Assembly (NCBI GenBank): GCA_963746325.1
Contig: CAVVBC010000001.1
Coordinates: 62,001 to 126,000 of the forward strand
Direction of reading: 5' to 3'
Origin: RPQJ01 sp963746325
GTDB taxonomy: Bacteria; Pseudomonadota; Gammaproteobacteria; Steroidobacterales; Steroidobacteraceae
DNA: 64,000 nt
Part shown: in pieces, positions 24,461-32,040 of the stretch
Numbering within the stretch: position 1 is the first letter of the stretch
Layout: every line of letters begins with the position of its first letter
Notes under the pieces: model-generated
Seen by the model: only the letters and a program-made list of their open reading frames with translations
What the model was told of the DNA's origin: nothing
Database searches by the model: none
Program-made: the position numbers and the translations under genes

Positions 24461-25072
24461 ATGACCGCGAAGCTCGCCGCCCTGACGCTGGTTGCCGTAC
24501 TCGGCTGGACCGGCTCCGTCCACGCAGCAGGCACCGTCGAAGCGGGCCAGGCCAAATCGGTAACGTGCATGGCCTGCCACGGCATGGACGGCAACAGCGC
24601 GAATCCGGAATGGCCGTCGCTGGCGGGCCAGCATTCGTCCTACATCGTGAAGCAGCTCAAGCACTTCAAAGCCGGCGAACGCCAGAACCCGCTCATGTCG
24701 CCGATGGCCATGATCCTGTCCGACCAGGACATGGAAGACCTCGCCGCCTACTTCTCGTCGCAGACGCTGCGTCCCACGGGCGAGACCGAGCCGTCCAAGG
24801 TGGCGCTCGGCCGCAAGATCTTCCTGGGCGGAAGCCCGGCCAAGGGCGTGCCAGCCTGCGCCGGCTGTCATGGGCCCAGCGGTCGCGGCATCGCCGGCGC
24901 GGCATTCCCGCAGATCGGCGGCCAGCACGCGGTGTATGCGGCGGCCCAGTTGCGCAATTACAAATCGGGTGCCCGTGCCACCGACCCGAACTCCATGATG
25001 CGCACCATCACCGCGAAGCTCACCGACGAGGAAATCGACGCGGTGGCCTCGTACCTGCAGGGCATGCGTTGA
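24461..25072 (+). CDS. Cytochrome c4 (di-haem)
   Basis: A 203-residue periplasmic electron carrier with two haem-binding motifs, CMACHG (N-terminal domain) and CAGCHG (C-terminal domain), each half being a class I cytochrome c domain. The signal peptide is MTAKLAALTLVAVLGWTGSVHA. Axial methionines are provided by NPLMSPMA and the SMMRT segment. Cytochrome c4 passes electrons to terminal oxidases. Gene order engB / c4 / dsbA is conserved in many gammaproteobacteria. A TACAAT box lies at 24368, about 90 nt upstream. The dsbA gene follows after 32 nt. Confidence 0.93.
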   Translation: MTAKLAALTLVAVLGWTGSVHAAGTVEAGQAKSVTCMACHGMDGNSANPEWPSLAGQHSSYIVKQLKHFKAGERQNPLMSPMAMILSDQDMEDLAAYFSSQTLRPTGETEPSKVALGRKIFLGGSPAKGVPACAGCHGPSGRGIAGAAFPQIGGQHAVYAAAQLRNYKSGARATDPNSMMRTITAKLTDEEIDAVASYLQGMR

Positions 25073-25104
25073 ACCTCCGTCCGAGTCGCGAGTCAGAAGT
25101 GACC

Positions 25105-25758
25105 ATGAACAAACTGAGCATCGTTTCCCGGGTCCGGCAAGCGTTCATCGCTGGCATGTTCCTGCTCGCGGCGGGCACGGCCACTGCGGCGGTCGAACTG
25201 CAGCAAGGCGTCAACTACAAGTTGCTCACGCCCCCGCAACCGACCAGCGTCGCGCCGGGCAAGGTCGAAGTGGTCGAAGTGTTCTGGTACGCCTGCGGCC
25301 ATTGCTACCTGCTCGAGCCCAAGCTCGAGGCCTGGAACCGCAACGGGCGGCCCGCGAATGCGGAGCTCGTGCGCCTGCCGGCGACGTGGAACAACGTGCT
25401 CAAGACGCACGCACGCCTGTTCTACACGATGGAACTGCTCGGCAAGCAGAACCTGAACACGGAGATCTGGCGCGAGATCAACGTCAAGGGCAACCGTCTC
25501 GACACGCCGGCGGCGATCGAGACCTTCTTCACTTCGCGCGGCGTCAGCAAGGCCGATTTCGACAAGGCTTTCGCGGGCTTCGCGATCGACTCGAAGATCA
25601 TGAAGGCCGAAGACCTGAATCGCCGCTACAAGATCACCGGCACCCCCACCGTCATCGTCGCCGGCAAGTACGTCACCGACGTCGCCATGGCGGGCGGCGA
25701 GGACAAGCTGTTCGAAGTGATCAACGCGCTCGTGGCCCGGGAAAAGCCCGCGCGCTGA
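25105..25758 (+). CDS. dsbA: Thiol:disulfide interchange protein DsbA
   Basis: DsbA introduces disulfide bonds into exported proteins. The 217-residue protein has a signal peptide (to about ATAAVE), the thioredoxin-fold active site FWYACGHCY with the DsbA-type CxHC (CGHC), the inserted helical domain, and the cis-proline loop GTPTVIV. The active site differs from the E. coli CPHC but CGHC is seen in related DsbA proteins. It lies directly behind cytochrome c4, which also needs exported, correctly handled cysteines. A possible substrate link with LptM/LptD maturation exists but is not shown. Confidence 0.92.
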   Translation: MNKLSIVSRVRQAFIAGMFLLAAGTATAAVELQQGVNYKLLTPPQPTSVAPGKVEVVEVFWYACGHCYLLEPKLEAWNRNGRPANAELVRLPATWNNVLKTHARLFYTMELLGKQNLNTEIWREINVKGNRLDTPAAIETFFTSRGVSKADFDKAFAGFAIDSKIMKAEDLNRRYKITGTPTVIVAGKYVTDVAMAGGEDKLFEVINALVAREKPAR

Positions 25759-25788
25759 CCTGGTCGACGCCTGCAGGCAGGTTTCCTG

Positions 25789-26763
25789 ATGCTGCGCTTA
25801 CTGATTCCGACCGGCAGCGGCTACACCTGGGTCGAGCACGTCCCGCCCGCGCCGTTTCCCGACGAATTCCTCTGGGCCGACCTCTTCGAGCCCACCGCTG
25901 AAGAAGAGCGCGCGGTCGAGGCGCTGCTCACCGTCGACGTGCCCACGCGCGACGAGATGAAGGAAATCGAGACCTCCAACCGCCTCTATGAAGAGGGCGG
26001 CGCGGTCTACATGACCGCCACCATCGGCAGCAAGCTCGACAGCGAGCGGCCGGTGAGCAGCGCGATCACCTTCATCCTGGCCAACGGCCGGATGATCACC
26101 AACCGCTACGTGGACGCCACCCCGGTGCTGCGCTTCATGCAGATCGTCGAGCGCTCGCCGGCCGCCTGCACTTCGGCGCCGACGTTGTTCGCTGGCCTGC
26201 TCGAGGCCTTCGTCGAACGTATCGCCGACCTGCTCGAACGGGTGCAGACCGAACTCGACGGCGTGTCGTTTGCGATCTTCCCGCGCGGCGGCGGCGCCTC
26301 GCCGAGCAGCGCCGACCTGCACGCACTGATCCGCCAGATCGGCGCCGACGGCGACCTGGTCTCGAAGGCGCGTGAAAGCCTCGTGAGCTTCCAGCGCATC
26401 CTGATGTACGTGCAGCAGACGACCACCCTGACGCTGTCGCAGGACCAGAAGGGGCGCTACAAGTCGACGCTGCGCGACGTGCAGTCGCTGTCCGACCACG
26501 CCTCGTTCCTCGGCAGCAAGATCCAGTTCCTGCTCGACGCCGTGCTCGGCCTGATCAACCTCGAGCAGAACAACATCATCAAGATCTTCTCGGTCGCCGC
26601 GGTCATGTTCCTGCCGCCGACGCTGGTGGCGAGCATCTACGGCATGAATTTCGAGTTCATGCCCGAGCTCGGCAAGCACTGGGGCTATCCGATGGCGTTG
26701 TTCGCCATGGTCGTGTCCGCGTTGTTCCCGTACATCTATTTCCGTCGCAAGGGCTGGCTGTAG
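25789..26763 (+). CDS. CorA-family magnesium transporter
   Basis: A 324-residue CorA-type divalent cation channel. A soluble funnel domain (1-250) is followed by two transmembrane segments (about 262-284 and 298-318). The selectivity loop YGMNFEFMPEL carries the invariant GMN motif between them. The family transports Mg2+ (and Co2+/Ni2+), or exports Zn2+ in the ZntB branch; the GMN-FE-MPEL form favours Mg2+. It begins 30 nt after dsbA. The C-terminus is YIYFRRKGWL, with the positive tail usual for the family. Confidence 0.9.
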   Translation: MLRLLIPTGSGYTWVEHVPPAPFPDEFLWADLFEPTAEEERAVEALLTVDVPTRDEMKEIETSNRLYEEGGAVYMTATIGSKLDSERPVSSAITFILANGRMITNRYVDATPVLRFMQIVERSPAACTSAPTLFAGLLEAFVERIADLLERVQTELDGVSFAIFPRGGGASPSSADLHALIRQIGADGDLVSKARESLVSFQRILMYVQQTTTLTLSQDQKGRYKSTLRDVQSLSDHASFLGSKIQFLLDAVLGLINLEQNNIIKIFSVAAVMFLPPTLVASIYGMNFEFMPELGKHWGYPMALFAMVVSALFPYIYFRRKGWL

Positions 26764-26785
26764 TTTCCAGCTTCCCGACTGCCCG

Positions 26786-27406
26786 ATGACACCGGCCGTC
26801 TATCTCGCGTTGACGGCGACGATCGCAGTGGCAGCCCTGACGCCCGGGCCAGCCGTAACGGCCATCGTCGCGCGCGCCATCACCGATGGCGTCCGCCCCG
26901 CGCTCGCGATCAATGCGGGCGTCGTGACCGGCGACCTCATCTTCTTCGCGCTCGCCGCGGCCGGCATGGCAGCGGCCGCCGCATCGCTCGGCGACCTGTT
27001 CACCGTGCTGCGGTGGGCAGGCGCGGCCTACCTCGTGTGGCAAGGAGTCAGCCTCTGGCGCTTCCGGCCACGGCCCGTGCCGGAGTCCGCCACGCCGGCG
27101 CACGAGTCGCATTTCTGGCGCAACTACAGCGCGGGACTGCTGCTGATGTTCGGTCACGTGCAGGCCATGCTGTTCTACGCGGCCCTGCTGCCGGGCTTCG
27201 TGAATTTCTCGCGCCTGACCGCGGGCGACTTCGCCCTGGTGGCGTTGACGCTGGCCGTGGTCATCGGCGCGATCAATGCGGGCTACGCCGTGCTGGCGTC
27301 GCGCGCGCGGCATTTTTTCACCGACGACCGCGCCCAGGCCCTGCTGCACCGGGTGGCGGGCACGCTGATGCTGCTCGCCGCCTTGCTGGTGGCGACCAGG
27401 GTGTAG
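26786..27406 (+). CDS. LysE/RhtB-family amino acid exporter
   Basis: A 206-residue integral membrane protein with six hydrophobic segments. The N-terminal signature TPGPAVTAIVARAITDGVRP matches LysE/RhtB transporters (PGP...G motif). Family members export amino acids such as lysine, homoserine, threonine or leucine; the substrate here is unknown. It lies 22 nt after corA and ends 10 nt before the NYN gene, so all three may share a transcript. Confidence 0.88.
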   Translation: MTPAVYLALTATIAVAALTPGPAVTAIVARAITDGVRPALAINAGVVTGDLIFFALAAAGMAAAAASLGDLFTVLRWAGAAYLVWQGVSLWRFRPRPVPESATPAHESHFWRNYSAGLLLMFGHVQAMLFYAALLPGFVNFSRLTAGDFALVALTLAVVIGAINAGYAVLASRARHFFTDDRAQALLHRVAGTLMLLAALLVATRV

Positions 27407-27416
27407 GATTAGGCGC

Positions 27417-28346
27417 ATGGCCAAACCCACGATCAACAACATGGCGGTGTTCTGCGATTTCGAGAACGTCGCGCTCGGCGTGCGGGACGCGAAATACGAC
27501 CGCTTCGACATCGACAAGGTGCTCGAGCGCCTGCTGCTCAAGGGCAGCATCGTCGTCAAGAAGGCGTACTGCGACTGGGAGCGTTACAAGGAATTCAAGA
27601 AGCCGATGCACGAGGCTTCGTTCGAGCTCATCGAGATTCCCCACGTGCGCATGTCGGGCAAGAACTCGGCCGACATCCGCATGGTCGTCGACGCGCTCGA
27701 CCTCTGCTACACCAAGGCGCACGTCGACACGTTCGTGATCGTGAGCGGCGACTCGGATTTCTCACCGCTCGTAAGCAAGCTGCGCGAGAACAACAAGCTC
27801 GTGATCGGCGTCGGCGTGAAGAGCTCGACCTCCGACCTGCTGATCGCCAACTGCGACGAGTTCATCTACTACGACGACCTGGTGCGCAAGGAAGAACAGC
27901 GCAGCCGGCGCAAGAAGCCCCCGGTCGCAGGCCCCGTCGCCGCACCTGTCACCGCACCCGGGGGCCGGCAGACGGCTGCGACCAAGCCTCCGGCGCAGCA
28001 AGCGGCGGCTCCTGCGGCCACTGCACCGGACGCCGGCGACGCTGCGGTCGCCGAGCCATCGCGCAAGGCGCCGGCCCGCGCCAAGTCCGAGGCCGAGAAA
28101 AAGCAGGAAGCGTTCGACCACGTGCTCGCCACGATTGAAGCGCTCGCGGACGAACGCGAGGCCGACGAGAAGATCTGGGGCTCGATGATCAAGCAGACGC
28201 TGAAGCGCCAGCGTCCCGGCTTCAACGAGAGCTACCATGGCTTCCGCAGCTTCAACCAGCTGCTCGAGGAAGCGCGCGACCGCAAGCTGCTCGAGCTGGA
28301 AAAGGACGAGAAATCCGGCGGTTACATCGTCCGGGCCGTGACCTGA
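27417..28346 (+). CDS. NYN-domain ribonuclease with C-terminal OST-HTH/LOTUS domain
   Basis: A 309-residue two-domain protein. The N-terminal NYN (PIN-like) nuclease fold (about 5-150) keeps the acidic set: D in FCDFEN, D in SADIRMVVDALD, and the pair in VIVSGDSDFSPL. A low-complexity Pro/Ala/Lys linker (about 160-215) leads to an OST-HTH/LOTUS domain (about 225-305; GSMIKQTLKRQRPGFNESYH), which binds RNA. The same architecture is known from bacterial LabA-like/DUF88 proteins and eukaryotic MARF1-type RNA regulators. It likely acts on RNA; its target is unknown. Confidence 0.9.
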   Translation: MAKPTINNMAVFCDFENVALGVRDAKYDRFDIDKVLERLLLKGSIVVKKAYCDWERYKEFKKPMHEASFELIEIPHVRMSGKNSADIRMVVDALDLCYTKAHVDTFVIVSGDSDFSPLVSKLRENNKLVIGVGVKSSTSDLLIANCDEFIYYDDLVRKEEQRSRRKKPPVAGPVAAPVTAPGGRQTAATKPPAQQAAAPAATAPDAGDAAVAEPSRKAPARAKSEAEKKQEAFDHVLATIEALADEREADEKIWGSMIKQTLKRQRPGFNESYHGFRSFNQLLEEARDRKLLELEKDEKSGGYIVRAVT

Positions 28347-28427
28347 GGGGCGCCGCTCGTAGCTGCAACCGGGGTAAAGCGCTGACCGCGTCGCCGAGTC
28401 ACACGCCGCAAGTTCAAGGAACCAGAC

Positions 28428-29093
28428 GTGCGCTTGCTGCTGGCGGAAGACGACACCATGATCGGTGAGGCGGTGCGTGAGGGCCTGCGTCGCCAGGGCT
28501 TTGCCGTGGACTGGGTGCACGATGGCATTGCCGCCGAGCAGGCGCTGCTGACCGAAGACTACGATGCCTGCCTGCTCGATCTCGGCTTGCCGCGCAAGGC
28601 AGGCCTCGATGTCCTGCGCCGCCTGCGCGAGCGTGGATCGACGCTGCCGGTGCTGGTGCTGACGGCCAGGGACGCAATCACCGATCGTGTCGACGGCCTC
28701 GACGCCGGCGCCGACGACTACGTCGTCAAGCCATTCGACCTGGCTGAGCTCGCCGCCAGGATTCGCGCCGTGACCCGTCGCAAGGGCGGGCGGGCGCAGG
28801 CAGCCATCGAGCATGGTGAGGTCACTCTAGACCCGGCGACCCGCGAGGTCCGGCGCAACGGTGAACTGGTGGCGCTGTCGCCGCGCGAGTTCGCGTTGCT
28901 GCAGGCGCTGCTCGAGCATCCCGGCCGGATCCTGTCGCGCCCGCAGCTCGAAGAGCGGCTGTACGGCTGGGGCGAAGAGGTCGAGAGCAACGTGGTCGAG
29001 GTCCACCTGCATACATTGCGCCGCAAGCTCGGTGCCGATTTCATCCGCAACGTCCGCGGCGTCGGCTACCGGGTCGCGCCGCCGTCGCCATGA
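28428..29093 (+). CDS. OmpR-family response regulator (QseB/BasR type)
   Basis: A 221-residue regulator: receiver domain (1-115) with acidic pocket EDD (7-9), phospho-aspartate in CLLDLGLP, T in LTARD and K in VVKPFD, then an OmpR-type winged helix (about 128-218; SPREFALLQALLEHPGRILSR, VEVHLHTLRRKLG). It resembles QseB, PmrA/BasR and TctD. GTG start with AAGGAACC upstream. Its end overlaps the kinase gene by 4 nt (ATGA), so they are a pair. Such systems often answer envelope, metal or quinone signals; here nothing fixes the signal. Confidence 0.92.
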   Translation: MRLLLAEDDTMIGEAVREGLRRQGFAVDWVHDGIAAEQALLTEDYDACLLDLGLPRKAGLDVLRRLRERGSTLPVLVLTARDAITDRVDGLDAGADDYVVKPFDLAELAARIRAVTRRKGGRAQAAIEHGEVTLDPATREVRRNGELVALSPREFALLQALLEHPGRILSRPQLEERLYGWGEEVESNVVEVHLHTLRRKLGADFIRNVRGVGYRVAPPSP

Positions 29094-30412
29094 ACTCGCT
29101 GCGCAACAAGCTGCTGGTGTGGCTGCTCGGAGCCGTGGCCGTGGTCGGTGCGGCGGGCGCCTGGGTGAGTTATCGCAACGCGCTCACCGAGGCCAACGCA
29201 TTCTTCGACGACTACCTGCGCCAGACGGCGCTGCTGCTGCGCGACCAGGCCTACGGCTTCTCACCCGCACCCGGCTTGCCGCAGGAGGTTCCCGCCTACG
29301 ACCTCGTGGTGCAGGTGTGGACGCTGGACGGCGTGCGCGTGTACCTGTCGCGGCCCCATACCGTGCTGCCTGGACTGACGACGCTCGGCCTGTCGACAGT
29401 CGCCACACCCCAGGGCGGCTGGCGAGTATTCGGCGTCGAGGCGAACGGGCGTGTCATCCAGGTCGCGCAACCGATGAACATCCGCGAGCAGCGAGCAGCG
29501 CACCTCGCACTGCGCACGATCGTGCCGTTCGCGTTCCTGCTGCCCGCGCTCGCGCTGCTGGTCGTGTGGATCGTCGGGCGTGCAATGCACCCGGTGCGTC
29601 ACTTTGCCGCCATCCTGCGCAGCCGCAAGCGCGGTGCGCTCGATCCGCTGGACGGCGCGGGGCTGCCGGACGAAATCCAGCCCGTCGCGACCGCGCTGAA
29701 TGACCTGCTGGCACGACTCAAGGAGTCGGTCGAGCGCGAGCGCTCGTTCATCGCCGACGCCGCCCACGAGCTGCGTACGCCTTTGACTGCGCTCGACCTC
29801 CAGGTGCAGTCGCTGCGGGCCGAGGCCACCGGCAGTGGACACGAAGAAGCCGTGCAGCGACTCGAAGCCGGCGTGGCGCGGGCCGCCCGCCTGGTCGAGC
29901 AGTTGCTGGCGCTGGCACGCGAGGAGCGTGACGGCAACCGCGAGCACGAGCCCGTGCCATTGGCGGACGTGGCCCGGGAGGTCCTCGAGGAAATGCTGCC
30001 GCTGGCGGACAAGCGTGGCGTCGACCTCGGCATGGAGCGCGCAGATGCAGTGCGGGTCGACGGCGACCGGGAGGCGCTGCGCGTGCTGGTCCGCAACCTG
30101 CTCGACAACGCCATTCGCTACTCGCCCACGGGCGGCCAGGTGGACGTCTCCGTGGAACACCGCGGCGGCGTCCCGCCGCTGGCAGTGCTGTTCGTTGTCG
30201 ATGGCGGCCCCGGCATCCCGTCGGCAGAACGCGAACGGGTCTTCGATCGCTTTCATCGCGTGCCTGGCACCGCGGCCCCCGGCAGCGGTATCGGGTTGGC
30301 GCTGGTGCGCTCGATCGCCGACCATCACCAGGCGAACGTCCATCTCGGCGAGGGTCCTGATGGCCGCGGGCTGCGGGTGTACGTCGAGATTCCCGCGCTC
30401 GATCCGCCTTGA
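29090..30412 (+). CDS. Sensor histidine kinase (QseC/BasS type)
   Basis: A 440-residue membrane kinase. Two transmembrane helices (about 8-28 and 144-166) enclose a periplasmic domain, followed by a HAMP-like region, the dimerisation/phosphoacceptor helix with H226 (DAAHELRTPLTALDLQVQ) and an ATPase domain with N (LLDNAIRYSP), G1 (DGGPGI) and G2 (GSGIGLALV) boxes. It is coupled to the upstream regulator by an ATGA overlap. The downstream gene is a DegQ protease, so envelope stress is a plausible theme. Confidence 0.92.
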   Translation: MNSLRNKLLVWLLGAVAVVGAAGAWVSYRNALTEANAFFDDYLRQTALLLRDQAYGFSPAPGLPQEVPAYDLVVQVWTLDGVRVYLSRPHTVLPGLTTLGLSTVATPQGGWRVFGVEANGRVIQVAQPMNIREQRAAHLALRTIVPFAFLLPALALLVVWIVGRAMHPVRHFAAILRSRKRGALDPLDGAGLPDEIQPVATALNDLLARLKESVERERSFIADAAHELRTPLTALDLQVQSLRAEATGSGHEEAVQRLEAGVARAARLVEQLLALAREERDGNREHEPVPLADVAREVLEEMLPLADKRGVDLGMERADAVRVDGDREALRVLVRNLLDNAIRYSPTGGQVDVSVEHRGGVPPLAVLFVVDGGPGIPSAERERVFDRFHRVPGTAAPGSGIGLALVRSIADHHQANVHLGEGPDGRGLRVYVEIPALDPP

Positions 30413-30509
30413 GTCTGTCCCCTTAAGTCTGTCCTAAGTCACCCGGTTCACGATCACTCCCAGGCGCCGCGGCCCCTTCCGCGGCTTACCGCTTGGAGGA
30501 GTGCATCTC

Positions 30510-31988
30510 GTGAACACCCGCGCCATGATTCGTCATCCGCTGCTCGCCGCTGCCCTCGGCGCTGCCGTCGTCGCGCTGCCGGCCAGCGCGCTCTACTTCT
30601 ACGGCTCCGGCCACCGCGCCGAAGCGGCCGGAACACCGGCCATTGCCGCCAGCGCGCCCACGGCGGGCGCGGCCGCGCGCAGCACCGCGCCGGTCGTGAC
30701 CGGCCTGCCCGATTTCAGTCAGCTCGTACAGACGTACGGCCCGGCCGTGGTCAACGTCAGCGTCCGCTCGAACGTGAAGACTGCTGGTCACGGGCGCCTG
30801 CCGCCGGGCATGGACCAGGACAACCCGTTGTTCCAGTTCATGCCGCGCGGCCAGGGCGACGCGCCGATGCGCGGCGAAGGCTCGGGCTTCATCGTCAGCG
30901 CGGACGGCATCATCCTCACCAATGCCCACGTCGTGGACGGCGCGCAGAAGGTGACTGTCAAGCTGACGGACCGCCGCGAATTCGAGGCCCGCGTGATCGG
31001 CTCGGACGAAAAGAGCGACGTCGCCGTGCTGAAGATCGACGCGCGCGACCTGCCCGTCACCAAGCTCGGGGACCCGCGGACACTGCAGGTGGGCGAATGG
31101 GTCGTGGCGATCGGGTCGCCCTTCGGCCTGGAAAACACCGTCACCGCCGGCATCGTGAGCGCCAAGGGTCGCAGCCTGCCCGACGACACGTACGTGCCTT
31201 TCATCCAGACGGACGTCGCCGTCAACCCGGGCAATTCCGGCGGGCCGCTCTTCAACCTGCGCGGTGAAGTGGTCGGCATCAACTCGCAGATCTACAGCCG
31301 CTCCGGCGGTTACCAGGGCCTGTCGTTTGCGATCCCGATCGACGTCGCGATGAACGTCGGCAAGCAGTTGCAGGCGCAGGGGCACGTCACGCGCGGCAAG
31401 CTCGGCGTCGGCATCCAGGACGTGGACCAGGCGCTGGCCGAGTCGTTCGGTCTCGATGTGCCGCGCGGCGCGCTCGTATCGAGCGTGGAAAAAGGCGGGC
31501 CCGCCGCCAGGGCCGGACTGCGTGAAGGCGATGTCATCCTCAATTTCGACGGGCAAGCGATCGATTCCGCCGGGCAGTTGCCTGCAGCCGTCGCCGCCAC
31601 CGACCCAGGCAAGGCCGTGGCCCTGCAGGTGTGGCGCGACCGCGCGACCCGTGAGGTCAAGGTCGAGCTCGGCCAGACGACTGAGGGCGAGAAAGTCGCC
31701 GCCAGTGCCGATGGCACCGCCGCAGGGCGTCTCGGCATGATGGTGCGGCCGCTCTCGCCCGAGGAAAAGCAGCAGACGGAGCTGGGCGACGGCCTCGTCG
31801 TCGAAGACGTCGAAGGCGCGGCTGCCGAGGCGGGCGTGCGGCCCGGCGACATCGTCATCGCTGCCAACGGCACATCGGTGAAGAGCGTCGAGCAACTCCG
31901 GTCAGTGGTGTCCGGCTCGAAGAGCCATGTCGCCTTGCTGGTGCAGCGCGGCGACGCACGGGTGTTCGTGCCCATCGAACTCGGCTGA
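30510..31988 (+). CDS. Periplasmic serine protease DegQ/HtrA (Do family)
   Basis: A 492-residue HtrA protease-chaperone for damaged envelope proteins. I chose GTG 30510, 9 nt after GGAGGA; GTG 30501 would leave no spacing. After a signal peptide (to about ASALYF) come the protease domain with the triad H140 (TNAHVVDG), D170 (KSDVAVLKI) and S243 (NPGNSGGPLF), and two PDZ domains (about 285-375 and 400-490). The shortened LA loop and overall length fit DegQ/MucD better than DegP. It lies 97 nt behind the kinase gene. In pseudomonads MucD is tied to AlgU; the sigma-E-like promoters elsewhere in this window make a similar link conceivable but unproven. Confidence 0.92.
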   Translation: MNTRAMIRHPLLAAALGAAVVALPASALYFYGSGHRAEAAGTPAIAASAPTAGAAARSTAPVVTGLPDFSQLVQTYGPAVVNVSVRSNVKTAGHGRLPPGMDQDNPLFQFMPRGQGDAPMRGEGSGFIVSADGIILTNAHVVDGAQKVTVKLTDRREFEARVIGSDEKSDVAVLKIDARDLPVTKLGDPRTLQVGEWVVAIGSPFGLENTVTAGIVSAKGRSLPDDTYVPFIQTDVAVNPGNSGGPLFNLRGEVVGINSQIYSRSGGYQGLSFAIPIDVAMNVGKQLQAQGHVTRGKLGVGIQDVDQALAESFGLDVPRGALVSSVEKGGPAARAGLREGDVILNFDGQAIDSAGQLPAAVAATDPGKAVALQVWRDRATREVKVELGQTTEGEKVAASADGTAAGRLGMMVRPLSPEEKQQTELGDGLVVEDVEGAAAEAGVRPGDIVIAANGTSVKSVEQLRSVVSGSKSHVALLVQRGDARVFVPIELG

Positions 31989-32002
31989 CCGAGACAGGTT
32001 GT

Positions 32003-32027
32003 GGCCGGACTCAGCGCGAGTCCGGCC
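32003..32027. repeat. Perfect 10-bp hairpin between degQ and the sensor gene
   Basis: Arms GGCCGGACTC and GAGTCCGGCC enclose AGCGC. It fills most of the 52-bp gap after the degQ stop and lies 13 nt before the GTG of the next gene. There is no T-run, so an intrinsic terminator is not clear; it could attenuate or hinder initiation at the following GTG. Confidence 0.5.
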
Positions 32028-32040
32028 CCGGCTGTCACCC

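Noticed and set aside
30413..30509. Short repeated AGTCTGTCC tract before degQ as a mobile-element remnant
   Set aside because: Only two imperfect copies over about 20 nt with no inverted partner or transposase; too little to call.
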